Part shown: piece after piece, positions 42,483 through 51,039 of the stretch
Layout: the number at the start of each line of letters is the position of its first letter
Numbering within the stretch: position 1 is the stretch's first letter
Assembly: GCF_000701705.1 (NCBI RefSeq)
Contig: NZ_JNJP01000015.1
Coordinates: forward strand, 1-64,000
Direction: 5' to 3'
DNA length: 64,000 bases
Source of the DNA: Bilophila wadsworthia ATCC 49260
GTDB lineage: Bacteria > Desulfobacterota > Desulfovibrionia > Desulfovibrionales > Desulfovibrionaceae
Translations under genes and position numbers: made by a program
The notes under the pieces: generated by a model
What the model was told of the DNA's origin: nothing
Databases searched by the model: none
Seen by the model: only the letters and a program-made list of their open reading frames with translations

Positions 42483-43967
42483 CTACAAGACCATCGGGCC
42501 GACGAGCCAGCACAGGCCGAAGGTGATCACCGTGACGATGGTCGTATTGAGGAATCCGCTGATGATGAAGTCCTTCGGCTGCGCGTAGCCTTCGCTTCCC
42601 GCGATGACCGCCGCGACGGGGACGGAGGAGAAGGGGAACATGGTGGTCAGGTTGCTGACGAAGCCGACGGAGATGCATGCGAGCAGGGGATCGAATCCGT
42701 AAATCCCGGCAAGGCCCGCCGTAATGGGCAGCATGAGCGGGATGACCGCCAGGCTCATGATGATCTGTGAGAAGAACCCGGTGATGAAGACCAGTGCGAA
42801 CCAGACCAGCAAGCCGTGGATGTCGCCCAGAAGCATCTGGATGCACTGGGCCATCCACTTGTCCACGCCGCCCTTGAGGAGCACCTGCCCAAAGGCGATG
42901 GCCCCGATCTGCAGCACGATGATGCCCCACCCGATGTTGCGGACGGCCTGATCCCAGTTCATGGCGAAGATGAGCCTGCCGGATTCGCGGTCCCGGCGGA
43001 TGGGCACGAGGAAGGCGGAAGCGCCCATGAGCACGGCGATCACCGGGGCTGTCATCATCCGCGCTTCCTCTTCCAGCCCGAGCGCGGAAAAAATCTGCGG
43101 CCCGGAGCACCAGAGCGCCAGCGCGACCATCATGATCCAGATGGCGGCGTGCTCGTGGGCCGAGACCGGGCCAAGGGCCTCAATCTTCTTCTTGAGGTAG
43201 TCTTCCGGCATGGAAAAGCCTTTCCCGGCCTTGCCCACGGGGAACAGGAGCGCCGTGATGGCGAAACAGGCGAACAGGGTGACGAAAACCAGAGGCATAC
43301 CGAGGGCCGACCATTCCCAGAACGTGATGTCGTGCCCGAGGACGGTCGCCACGATGGCTATGACCACGATATTCGGCGCGCCTCCGAGGGGCGTGCCCAC
43401 GCCGCCGAGGGCCGGTGCGATGGCCGAGAGCGTGCACAGGGAACGCATCATGTTGTTGTCGGGCGCGAGGTTGCAGGACTTCCCGATGGCTACAGCAATG
43501 GAAATGAACAGGATGGTCAGGGGGATGTTGGGGGCTATGGCCGACATGACGCCCGCCCCGAAAGTGAAGATGAGGACCATACGGACGGGGTTGCCCCTGA
43601 CGAAGGGCAGGTTGAAGCACCAGTAGGCATAGCGCTCGATCAGGTTGCTTTCCTTCCAGACGCCCACGATGATGGTCGCACCGAAGATCAGCATCATGGC
43701 CGGATGCCCGATGGTGGCGAAAACCTTGTCCGGGGCCATGACGCCGAGGAAACCGAAGATCGGAACGGCCATGAGCGAGGTGACCGGCAGCGGCAAGACT
43801 TCCGTCATCCACCAGAGCATGAGCCAGGCGCACCCGGCGAGGCAGACCATGCCGTCGGGGTTCATCCCCTCAAGCGGGGGAAGGTCTTTCAGAGAGAAGC
43901 AGAGAAGCGGGCCAAGGGCGAAGAAGGCGATCTGCCTACAGAGTGCGGGAGTGGCTGGGGCGGACAT
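42483..43967 (-). CDS. DASS/SLC13-family sodium- or anion-coupled dicarboxylate transporter
   Basis: A 494-residue inner-membrane carrier with about 12 hydrophobic segments. The DASS substrate motifs are visible as SAIAPALGGVGTPLGGAPNIVV (about 200; compare SNT-type loop) and, in the C-terminal repeat, SVGFVSNLTTMFPFSSVPVA (about 425). DASS carriers move C4 dicarboxylates, tartrate, sulfate or similar anions. The start at 43967 follows TTGGAG. It is the last gene of the sigma-54 operon with the AprA-like flavoprotein and ferredoxin, so it probably brings in or exchanges that enzyme's substrate. The selected ion and substrate are not predictable here. Confidence 0.87.
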   Translation of the reverse strand: MSAPATPALCRQIAFFALGPLLCFSLKDLPPLEGMNPDGMVCLAGCAWLMLWWMTEVLPLPVTSLMAVPIFGFLGVMAPDKVFATIGHPAMMLIFGATIIVGVWKESNLIERYAYWCFNLPFVRGNPVRMVLIFTFGAGVMSAIAPNIPLTILFISIAVAIGKSCNLAPDNNMMRSLCTLSAIAPALGGVGTPLGGAPNIVVIAIVATVLGHDITFWEWSALGMPLVFVTLFACFAITALLFPVGKAGKGFSMPEDYLKKKIEALGPVSAHEHAAIWIMMVALALWCSGPQIFSALGLEEEARMMTAPVIAVLMGASAFLVPIRRDRESGRLIFAMNWDQAVRNIGWGIIVLQIGAIAFGQVLLKGGVDKWMAQCIQMLLGDIHGLLVWFALVFITGFFSQIIMSLAVIPLMLPITAGLAGIYGFDPLLACISVGFVSNLTTMFPFSSVPVAAVIAGSEGYAQPKDFIISGFLNTTIVTVITFGLCWLVGPMVL

Positions 43968-44032
43968 GGCGGCTCCAAGGGTATGATTGCGGAGGGGCGG
44001 GAAGGCTCGGCGTGGGGGAGGCTTTTGCCGTG

Positions 44033-44065
44033 CGGGGAACGCCGCCGGGGCGTTCCCCGTTTTTT
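44033..44065. other. Intercistronic hairpin between flavoprotein and DASS genes
   Basis: A perfect 11-bp stem CGGGGAACGCC / GGCGTTCCCCG with a 5-base loop. T6 is on the plus strand only, so on the operon's strand it is more likely an mRNA-processing or stability element than a full terminator. Confidence 0.55.
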
Positions 44066-44070
44066 CGGAG

Positions 44071-45762
44071 CTAGCGGGAAACCGGCTGGCGGATGGGGCG
44101 CCAGCGGGCGACGACCTCATCGCCTTCAAGGCCCACGGTGAGGAACTTGTCCGCAAGGAGCGGGTTGGTGAAGGGGAAGTCGGAACGGACATGGTTGGCG
44201 CGGGTTTCCTGCCTCGCCAGCGCGGCGTTCATGATCGCTTCGCCGCAGTCCATGAGATCGAGCACTTCGGCGGCCCGCATGAGCGTATGCGAACACGTCG
44301 CGCCCATCTGCCGTTCCGCGGAATGGCGGAGCTGCTTCAGGTAATCCCGTCCGGCGTTGAGCAGCGTTTCGGAACGCACCTTGGCTGGCCCGGCGGGGGC
44401 GTAGTCGCTCATGATTTGTTGCAGGGCCATGTTCGCGTCCTTCCAGTCCGCGCCTTCGGGGCGATCCATGAACGAGGAAAGCAGCTCCATGCGCTTCCTG
44501 ATGGATTCGGTTTCCTCGGCGGGCTGGAAATCGACCGTGGCGGCCTGTGCCGCGGCGGCCATTCCGCCTTCCCATCCGAGATAGGCCGCCAGCGCGATGC
44601 CACAGCCGCCGTTGCCCACGAGATCGCCCGCCGCGAAAAGGCCGAGTACGGAAGTTTCGCCCTCGTCGGAAACGTCGAGCCCGCGCCCGTGGAGGATCGG
44701 CTCGTAGCGCATGAATTCCACGCTGTGCTTCTGCGGATCGATCCCTTCCTTTTCCATGTAGGTGAGCAGGGCGGTCAGGCCTTCGCCGGTCATGGCCCAG
44801 CGCATGTACGCCATTTGCTCGTCTGTGGCGTCGGAGCAATCCATGTAGGCGGGGCCGGTGCCCTTGCGCATCACGTCTTCAAAGACGGAATTCCAGATGT
44901 CGCTGGTCACGTCCCCGTACTGCGGATCGGACTTGGTGGCGAAGGGGCCGATGGGCTTGCCGTCGGGATAGCGGTAGACGCCGATCCACGTCGCCTTGCC
45001 GCAGCGCTGCAAATACTTGGGCCCTGCATGGGTGTAGGGGAATTCCATGTTGACCATGCGCGCGCCCACGCGCCAGCCGAGGCCCTGTCCGCCCGCGCAG
45101 TTGGGGCAGTGCCCCGTATTGAACATGAAGCCCGGCGTGGACGCGTTCATGTACAGGCGGTGCGTGAGTCCTGTGGCGAGCAGGACGGTTTTGGCCCGGA
45201 CCGGGACAAAGGCGGGCTGTTCCGTGCTGATGTCCACGGCGAGCGCCCCGGCGATGCGGCCGCCGACGCGGGCAAGTTCCACCACGGGATGATGGTTGTA
45301 GAACTTCACGCCGACCGCCTTGGCCTCGCGGACAAGCACCTTCTTCTGGTCGGAGCCGTCATACTTCAGGAACGCGCGGGGCTTGCCGGGCAGGGCGTGC
45401 CCCTTGCATTCCCAGTCTCCGGTCGGGCGCATGTTTACGCCCCAAGCATCCCACATCTGCACCAGCTCAAAGCTCTTTTCCAGAAATTTGTGCATGAGGC
45501 TCGGTTCCTTGAGCTGGCCCACGAGGCTCTGCATGGTTTCCTTGAATACGGGCTCGATGTCGTCGCCGTGATAGGAAGGGATATAGCAGTTGAAGTGATC
45601 GTTGCCGGTCGCGCCGGAACCGCTACGGCGCGCATGGCACTTTTCCATGATGACGACGTTCTTGCATCCGGCCTTGCCCGCCGCGATGCCCGCCATGAGG
45701 CCGCCGATGCCGCCGCCGACGATGAGGAGATCCGCTTCGATTACAGGCTTGACGGGGATCAT
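44071..45762 (-). CDS. AprA/fumarate-reductase-like FAD flavoprotein
   Basis: A 563-residue cytoplasmic flavoprotein. The FAD loop is LLIVGGGIGGLMAGIAAGKA (about 12-30) with the following acidic residue in VVIMEKCHARRSGSG. The stretch GATGNDHFNCYIP resembles the active-site text of APS-reductase alpha subunits and the paralogue at 28342. A histidine- and arginine-rich catalytic part and a C-terminal helical domain (about 430-555) complete the fold. The start codon overlaps the ferredoxin stop (ATGA), so the two are coupled and probably form an alpha-beta pair like AprAB. Residue-level comparison would be needed before calling it an APS reductase; sulfate-activation genes are absent nearby. 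Confidence 0.83.
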   Translation of the reverse strand: MIPVKPVIEADLLIVGGGIGGLMAGIAAGKAGCKNVVIMEKCHARRSGSGATGNDHFNCYIPSYHGDDIEPVFKETMQSLVGQLKEPSLMHKFLEKSFELVQMWDAWGVNMRPTGDWECKGHALPGKPRAFLKYDGSDQKKVLVREAKAVGVKFYNHHPVVELARVGGRIAGALAVDISTEQPAFVPVRAKTVLLATGLTHRLYMNASTPGFMFNTGHCPNCAGGQGLGWRVGARMVNMEFPYTHAGPKYLQRCGKATWIGVYRYPDGKPIGPFATKSDPQYGDVTSDIWNSVFEDVMRKGTGPAYMDCSDATDEQMAYMRWAMTGEGLTALLTYMEKEGIDPQKHSVEFMRYEPILHGRGLDVSDEGETSVLGLFAAGDLVGNGGCGIALAAYLGWEGGMAAAAQAATVDFQPAEETESIRKRMELLSSFMDRPEGADWKDANMALQQIMSDYAPAGPAKVRSETLLNAGRDYLKQLRHSAERQMGATCSHTLMRAAEVLDLMDCGEAIMNAALARQETRANHVRSDFPFTNPLLADKFLTVGLEGDEVVARWRPIRQPVSR

Positions 45763-46010
45763 GACTTGACCTCCTTGGTGGTGAGGGTGGACGCGTCGAC
45801 ATGCATGAGGCCGTACGACAGGGGGATGCGCAGGGAAATAGCCCCGACGGGACAGTCGAGCACGCAAGAGTCGCAATGCCAGCATTCTTCGGGGAACTTG
45901 ATGCGGGGGAATTTGTCGACGCTGCGGTCAAAGACGAAAAGGTTCGAATTGCAGATTTCGGCACAAGTGCCGCATCCGGTACACTTCTCCCGGTCGATCA
46001 GCGGAGGCAT
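45759..46010 (-). CDS. Ferredoxin-type 4Fe-4S subunit (AprB-like)
   Basis: An 83-residue iron-sulfur protein with two [4Fe-4S] motifs: CTGCGTCAEICN (about 10-21) and CWHCDSCVLDCPVGA (about 42-56), ending with a short tail (SYGLMHVDASTLTTKEVKS) that could wrap the partner, as AprB's tail does. It is shorter than true AprB. The start at 46010 follows AAGGAG; it is the first gene of the operon, 68 or so bases from the predicted sigma-54 start site. It likely carries electrons to or from the overlapping flavoprotein. Confidence 0.88.
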   Translation of the reverse strand: MPPLIDREKCTGCGTCAEICNSNLFVFDRSVDKFPRIKFPEECWHCDSCVLDCPVGAISLRIPLSYGLMHVDASTLTTKEVKS

Positions 46011-46087
46011 AGGAAAACTCCTTTGTGGAATGTTTTGCATATATCGCAGTATGATAACTGCTCTTTACGGATGATTCGATTCTGATA

Positions 46088-46105
46088 AAGCAATGACCGT
46101 GCCGT
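46088..46105 (-). promoter_or_regulatory. Sigma-54 promoter of the ferredoxin/flavoprotein/DASS operon
   Basis: On the minus strand ACGGCACGGTCATTGCTT matches TGGCACG-N4-TTGCW with a single change (C for the first T). Predicted start of transcription is near 46077. Confidence 0.82.
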
Positions 46106-46157
46106 TATTTTGTATAAAAAAGAACAATAGGTTAAAGAGGGTGCGCCTTCATTTTTA

Positions 46158-46193
46158 TTGTATTTCGCAATAAATAATGTTAGCGAAATGCAA
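46158..46193. promoter_or_regulatory. Activator-binding site candidate (UAS)
   Basis: TTGtATTTCGC and GCGAAATgCAA form an 11-bp inverted repeat (all but the lower-case base paired) with a 14-base spacer, 55-90 bases upstream of the sigma-54 promoter. It overlaps the first possible ATG of the activator frame, which argues for the downstream start at 46237. Confidence 0.65.
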
Positions 46194-46236
46194 TATAAAG
46201 GGCATTCGCTTCAAAAACAGAGCGTGGGGGGTGGAT

Positions 46237-47772
46237 ATGGGCATATCAGAACAAAAAGACAGTTCTTTTCAGATGATGGAAGGAAAGGGATCAATGGATT
46301 TTTTTGATTCCGGCGGGCTGTCGTGTCGGTTGCTCTATCGGACGAGCGGGCTGGACGGCTCGATCCATCTGCTCCTTCAGCTTGTACGGGAAATATTTCC
46401 CATTATCAGGCTGAATATTGTGAGCGGTTCCTCTGATCTGCGGGTCTTCGTACCCATTGCGGACACCTTGCCCAACGGCCTGACCCGGGTGCGTGAAGCC
46501 GGGAAGGGCCGGAAGAGCTATCCCATCATCGCGCACGGGAGCGATCTTTCGAAGCCGCTCCTCTTGAACGATCTCGAATCGTTCAAGCGGGAAGCGCTGA
46601 AGATCGATCCGTCCGTTACCGAGCTGCCGTTCTATTCCCATGCGGCGCTGCTGCGCCTTCCGCTGTTCGCGCGCGGATCGTTCACATTCCTGATCAACTT
46701 CTGGTCCAATGAAAAAAACAGTTTCAAAGAAGAGGATATAGAGCCGTTAAGCCGCCTCATCGCCCCGCTTGCGGAGGAGCTTGCCGCTGCCTTTACGGAT
46801 ATCCCGATCGCAGTGGGGGAGGTTCAGGAACGGCTCACGGGCTACGAGCGGATACGGCAGTGCGCGGGGCTGGCCGCCTTGCGGCAGGGTATCGAGAAAG
46901 TCGCCCCCACACGGACCACCGTACTCGTGACCGGGGAAACCGGCTCCGGCAAAGAGCTTGTTGCGGAGGCCATCCATGAGCTTTCGGGCAGGAGCGGGGG
47001 GCCGCTTGTGCGGGTGAATTGCGGCTCCATCGCTCCCACACTGCTGGAGAGCGAACTTTTCGGCTATGAAAAAGGGGCGTTCACCGGGGCGCAATCCCGG
47101 CGGAGCGGCTATTTCGAGTGTGCCAACGGGGGAACCCTCTTTCTCGACGAAATCGGCGAGCTGCCGCTGACGGCGCAGGTACAGCTCCTCAGGGTACTGG
47201 ATCGCAAGATCATCCAGCGTGTGGGCGATCCGCGCGCCATTCCCGTCGATGTGCGTGTCGTCGCCGCTACGAACCGCGACCTTGAAGAGATGGTGGAGAA
47301 GGGGACGTTCCGCCGGGATCTGTATTACCGCCTGTCGGTATACCCGCTCAGCATTCCGCCGCTCCGAGAGCGCAAGGTGGATATTCTTCCGCTCGTCCGG
47401 CACTTCATCGCCGCGAAGACGCAGGAAATGGGCACGACGATGCCCCCGGAGCCCGGCCAGGCCGAACTGGACAAACTGTACGGCTACGACTGGCCCGGCA
47501 ATGTCAGGGAGCTGGAACACGAAGTGGAGCGGGCGCTTATCGACAGCCGTTCCGGGTCGGTGATGCGCCCCCTTGTTTTTGGCGTAAAGCGGAAACGGCG
47601 CAAACCAACGTCGCTTTTTGAGGAGCTCGGCTGGCCTACGCTTGCAGAACTGGAAAGGCGCTACCTTGAGGCCGTGCTCGAAAAGACGGATGGAAAACTG
47701 ACCGGAAAGGGCGGGGCATCAACGCTTCTCGGAATCCACTACACGACGCTGCGGGCGAAGATGAAGCGATAG
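46237..47772 (+). CDS. Sigma-54-dependent activator with GAF-like sensor
   Basis: A 511-residue regulator divergent from the ferredoxin operon. Residues 20-195 are GAF-like (RLLYRTSGLDGSIHLLLQLV, LPLFARGSFTFLINFWSNEK). The AAA+ domain (about 205-440) has Walker A GETGSGKE, the GAFTGAQSR loop and Walker B GTLFLDEIGE, plus the sensor arginines in RRDLYYRLSVYPL. The C-terminus (about 470-511) is a Fis-like helix-turn-helix ending GIHYTTLRAKMKR. The ATG at 46237 is preferred because GGGGGGTGG precedes it and the earlier ATG at 46177 lies inside an inverted repeat. It most probably activates the operon through the site at 46158-46193. Confidence 0.88.
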   Translation: MGISEQKDSSFQMMEGKGSMDFFDSGGLSCRLLYRTSGLDGSIHLLLQLVREIFPIIRLNIVSGSSDLRVFVPIADTLPNGLTRVREAGKGRKSYPIIAHGSDLSKPLLLNDLESFKREALKIDPSVTELPFYSHAALLRLPLFARGSFTFLINFWSNEKNSFKEEDIEPLSRLIAPLAEELAAAFTDIPIAVGEVQERLTGYERIRQCAGLAALRQGIEKVAPTRTTVLVTGETGSGKELVAEAIHELSGRSGGPLVRVNCGSIAPTLLESELFGYEKGAFTGAQSRRSGYFECANGGTLFLDEIGELPLTAQVQLLRVLDRKIIQRVGDPRAIPVDVRVVAATNRDLEEMVEKGTFRRDLYYRLSVYPLSIPPLRERKVDILPLVRHFIAAKTQEMGTTMPPEPGQAELDKLYGYDWPGNVRELEHEVERALIDSRSGSVMRPLVFGVKRKRRKPTSLFEELGWPTLAELERRYLEAVLEKTDGKLTGKGGASTLLGIHYTTLRAKMKR

Positions 47773-47784
47773 CCCGGCACGAGA

Positions 47785-47817
47785 AAAGGGATGCCATCCA
47801 TAGGATGTCATCCCTTT
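47785..47817 (+). terminator. Terminator after the activator gene
   Basis: AAAGGGATGcCATCC / GGATGtCATCCCTTT with a 3-base loop, 13 bases after the stop. Confidence 0.7.
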
Positions 47818-47859
47818 GAATTACGGCTTTAGGGTCAGGACTCGTTATTCTCAAAGAAA

Positions 47860-47912
47860 GGAAAACAGGGTACGCATGGGACACCTCCGTGCCTCCTGCA
47901 TACTCTGTTTTC
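47860..47912 (-). terminator. Terminator after the hybrid kinase gene
   Basis: GGAAAACAG...GTAcGCA pairs with TGCaTAC...CTGTTTTCC; on the minus strand it continues with TTTCTTTG. It lies 20 bases beyond the kinase stop. Confidence 0.7.
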
Positions 47913-47931
47913 CTTCCCTTACTACGCATTA

Positions 47932-50595
47932 TTACTTAAAATGCGAAGCGAGTAGCCGATAAAGTGCCGTCACATCAATGGGCTTGGCTATATGCCCGTT
48001 CATGCCTGCCGCCACAGCGGCAGCTACATCCTCGTTGAAGGCGTTGGCCGTCATGGCAAGAATGGGGATGGAGTTCGCGTCGGGGTGTACCGAAGCGCGA
48101 ATGGCTCGTGTCGCCTCATAGCCATCCATGACCGGCATCTGCACATCCATCAGAATAATGTCGTATTGCCCGGTTTCCGAGGCCGTAAAAAGAGCTACTC
48201 CCTCTGATCCGTTTTCGGCACTTTCGACCGTGGCCCCTGTCATTTCAAGAAACTCCTGGGCGACTTCACGGTTGAATTCATTGTCTTCAACCAGCAGTAT
48301 ATGCTTCCCCGTAAAGTCATAATGCTGATGCGCAGTTTCCGCCTCTGATTCCGGGGGGGCGGAAACTTCTATTTCTCTCTTCGGAGCCGTGCGCCGTGTT
48401 AATGAAGTAAGCGTATTGTAAAGATTGGAAGCGAAAAAGGGCTTGGCGATGAATCCGTTAACTCCAATGGCACGGGCCTTTTCTTCTATCGCTCCCCAGT
48501 CATAGGCGCTGATAATGATGATAAGAGTTTCCGGCCCGACTTCATTACGGATACGGCGGACGGTTTCCATGCCATCCATGTCCGGCATTTTCCAGTCTAT
48601 GAAGCATACGTCGTAATCATCACCACTGACATGGGATTCTTGCACAACCTTCACGGCTTCCGCACCGCTGAGCACCCATCGGGTACGAAGTCCCATTTTA
48701 TCCAGCAACAGGCAGGCGTGCTCGCAGGTATCGTAGTCGTCATCCACTACGAGCACTTTGAGTGGCTCCAGCTCGCCTTTGCCTTTTTCTAACTGCCGTC
48801 CGCTCAGGCCAAAGGGGAGCTCCACAGTAAACTCGGTTCCCCTGCCTTCCTCGCTTTTCACGAATATCGTGCCGCCCAGCAAAGAAACAAGATTTTTGGT
48901 AATGGCCATGCCGAGCCCAGTACCACCAAATTTTGAAGCGGTGGAGGATGTGGCCTGTTCAAAGGGGGTATAAAGCCGCTTTATGAACTCTTGGCTCATA
49001 CCAATGCCCGTATCACGGATAACAAAGCGGAACTGCACATTATTGTTCTTTTTATGGAGCTGGTGTACCTCCAGCCGTATAGAGCCCCCGACCGGGGTGA
49101 ATTTGAGTGCATTGGACAGTATATTGATGAGAATCTGGTTAAGTCGCAGTGCGTCGCCGAGTAGCTCTTCTTCATCAACCCCGGACAGGGACACCTCAAA
49201 ATCCAGTCCGCGTTCCAGCGCTTGAGGCTGGATAAGATTGATAACTCCTTGTAGAGATATTTTAAAATCGAACGGCTCATGAGCAATGGTGAGTTTGCCG
49301 CCTTCGATTTTGGACATGTCCAACACGTCATTGATAAGGCCGAGCAGATGGCGTGAGGACAGAGCTATTTTGGTGAGGCAATCCTCCATGCGGGATCGAT
49401 CGTCAAGCCGGGTCAGGGCAATGACCGTCATACCGATAATGGCGTTCATCGGCGTACGGATTTCATGAGACATGTGGGAGAGGAAATTACTTTTGGCGGT
49501 ATTTGCGTTGCGGGCATTCTCAAGAGCGTCGCTCAGTGCCTGTCGATAGGCAAATTCCTTAGTTTGATCGAATAATACGATAATGCGCTGGCTCAGAACA
49601 CCATTTAGGAATATGGGATACACCCGGATATTGAAGCGGCGTCCCTCTTCACCAAGCACGATGTCCCGTTCCTTCATATTTGAGGACGTATCGTCGAGCA
49701 CTGCGCGCAACCAGTCGCTGTCCTTACACGCTAGAAGAGAATATAATTTTCTGTAATCATGAATAAATTTTTCAGGCGGTACGCCTATGACGCGTTCACT
49801 ATTTGAGCTCACATATTCAAAAGATTTATCTTCGCGTGAAATGAAAAATATTTCATCTATGTTGGCTGCAAGCAGATTGAGGAGTTTTTCGCGGTATGCG
49901 CTCTCCTTGTATTTATCCCATTCCAGTTTGCGGGTGTGGAGAATCAGCAAGATGATGCTTATTCCCATAAGCAGCGTAGCAATGATGGAAAAGGTTCTCA
50001 GCTTGTCCATTTCTGCCAAGATTGCATTGCCACGGTGTTCGGCGGCATCGCCCAAGTTACCTAGCAGTTTATCCACCTTTTCAAAATGTGGGAGAACCTC
50101 ACGGGCATAATAGGCATTGATGTACTGAAAATCCAGATTGCCCAATAAGTTATTGACCATATTTTTTCGGGCTTCCCGCAATTCAGCCATACATCTTTTC
50201 AGATAAGCCAGTTCTTTCTCATTCCCCCGGAACTTGAGCGTGATCTCTTCCAACGACTTGTCCTGCATAGCCCTCTGTTTTCGAAGGAGGTCATTAATTT
50301 GGGCAGCGGTGATGTCGGGCGTGGCTAGAAGAGATGGCAGAGAGATTCGTATGCCATAGAGGGCGGTTTTCATTTCCTGCGCTTTGCGTGAGACAGTATA
50401 GGGATACTCATAGAGCTGCGTTGTTGAATCGCCTATTTTATACATGGAGAAACAGACGAACAAAATATAGAAAACAGTAATAAGACAGAGCCCAAGCAGC
50501 CATTTGGGTATTTTTATAAAACCAACAAGCTGTGTCTTTACATCGTCTGCGGCCTGTTTTCCCGTCGTATATGGTATTCCGCTGTAACTTTTCAT
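47932..50595 (-). CDS. Hybrid sensor histidine kinase with two receiver domains
   Basis: An 887-residue inner-membrane kinase. Helix 1 (about 34-56) and helix 2 (about 207-226) flank a periplasmic helical sensor rich in charged heptads. A PAS domain (about 240-370) precedes HisKA, with the phosphoacceptor in SHMSHEIRTPMNAIIGM (about 390), and HATPase with NALKFTPVGG, RDTGIGMSQ and GGTGLGMAI. Receiver 1 (about 620-740) has VLVVDDDYDTC and CFIDWKMPDMDG; receiver 2 (about 765-885) has ILLVEDNEFN and ILMDVQMPVMDG. No HPt domain is fused, but a separate HPt gene lies 78 bases upstream, so a multistep phosphorelay is expected. Confidence 0.93.
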   Translation of the reverse strand: MKSYSGIPYTTGKQAADDVKTQLVGFIKIPKWLLGLCLITVFYILFVCFSMYKIGDSTTQLYEYPYTVSRKAQEMKTALYGIRISLPSLLATPDITAAQINDLLRKQRAMQDKSLEEITLKFRGNEKELAYLKRCMAELREARKNMVNNLLGNLDFQYINAYYAREVLPHFEKVDKLLGNLGDAAEHRGNAILAEMDKLRTFSIIATLLMGISIILLILHTRKLEWDKYKESAYREKLLNLLAANIDEIFFISREDKSFEYVSSNSERVIGVPPEKFIHDYRKLYSLLACKDSDWLRAVLDDTSSNMKERDIVLGEEGRRFNIRVYPIFLNGVLSQRIIVLFDQTKEFAYRQALSDALENARNANTAKSNFLSHMSHEIRTPMNAIIGMTVIALTRLDDRSRMEDCLTKIALSSRHLLGLINDVLDMSKIEGGKLTIAHEPFDFKISLQGVINLIQPQALERGLDFEVSLSGVDEEELLGDALRLNQILINILSNALKFTPVGGSIRLEVHQLHKKNNNVQFRFVIRDTGIGMSQEFIKRLYTPFEQATSSTASKFGGTGLGMAITKNLVSLLGGTIFVKSEEGRGTEFTVELPFGLSGRQLEKGKGELEPLKVLVVDDDYDTCEHACLLLDKMGLRTRWVLSGAEAVKVVQESHVSGDDYDVCFIDWKMPDMDGMETVRRIRNEVGPETLIIIISAYDWGAIEEKARAIGVNGFIAKPFFASNLYNTLTSLTRRTAPKREIEVSAPPESEAETAHQHYDFTGKHILLVEDNEFNREVAQEFLEMTGATVESAENGSEGVALFTASETGQYDIILMDVQMPVMDGYEATRAIRASVHPDANSIPILAMTANAFNEDVAAAVAAGMNGHIAKPIDVTALYRLLASHFK

Positions 50596-50673
50596 TTAAT
50601 TACCTAGTATTATGTAGATATACAGCAGTACGCAATATCCCTTTATACGTCCTTCTGCTCAATACCCTGTACG

Positions 50674-51039
50674 TTACGCCCGGATCACACCGCAAATATT
50701 CTCGTAGCTGTTGGATATCTCTGGCATCATACCAACGGCTTCTTTCCATTCTCCGGCGCGGATATGACGTTCCTGCAGAATCACAAGCTCCTGCATGGCC
50801 TCACATCCTATGGTACCACATATGCTTTTCAGCGTGTGCGCTGCTCTGCCAGCCGCTTCCCAATCGTTTGAGGCTAGAGAATCCCGCAGCATGGCATAGC
50901 TCTTTTCGCTGAGGAATTTCTGTAAATAGCGCTCAAGCATAGCCTCGTTTCCCATAAAGCGTTCAAGGGCTTCGTCCACCATAATTCCGCCCGCCTCAAG
51001 TCTTGCCTTTCTTGTCTGATCCATATTTTTTTGCCTCAC
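50674..51039 (-). CDS. Histidine phosphotransfer (HPt) protein
   Basis: A 121-residue four-helix protein. The phosphorylatable His lies in AGRAAHTLKSICGTIGCEAM (about 72), the standard HPt motif. It overlaps the response-regulator stop by four bases (ATGA), so the genes are translationally coupled; an alternative ATG five codons later is possible. It probably shuttles phosphoryl groups between the hybrid kinase receivers and the HD-GYP regulator, although branched transfer to other regulators cannot be excluded. Confidence 0.9.
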   Translation of the reverse strand: MRQKNMDQTRKARLEAGGIMVDEALERFMGNEAMLERYLQKFLSEKSYAMLRDSLASNDWEAAGRAAHTLKSICGTIGCEAMQELVILQERHIRAGEWKEAVGMMPEISNSYENICGVIRA

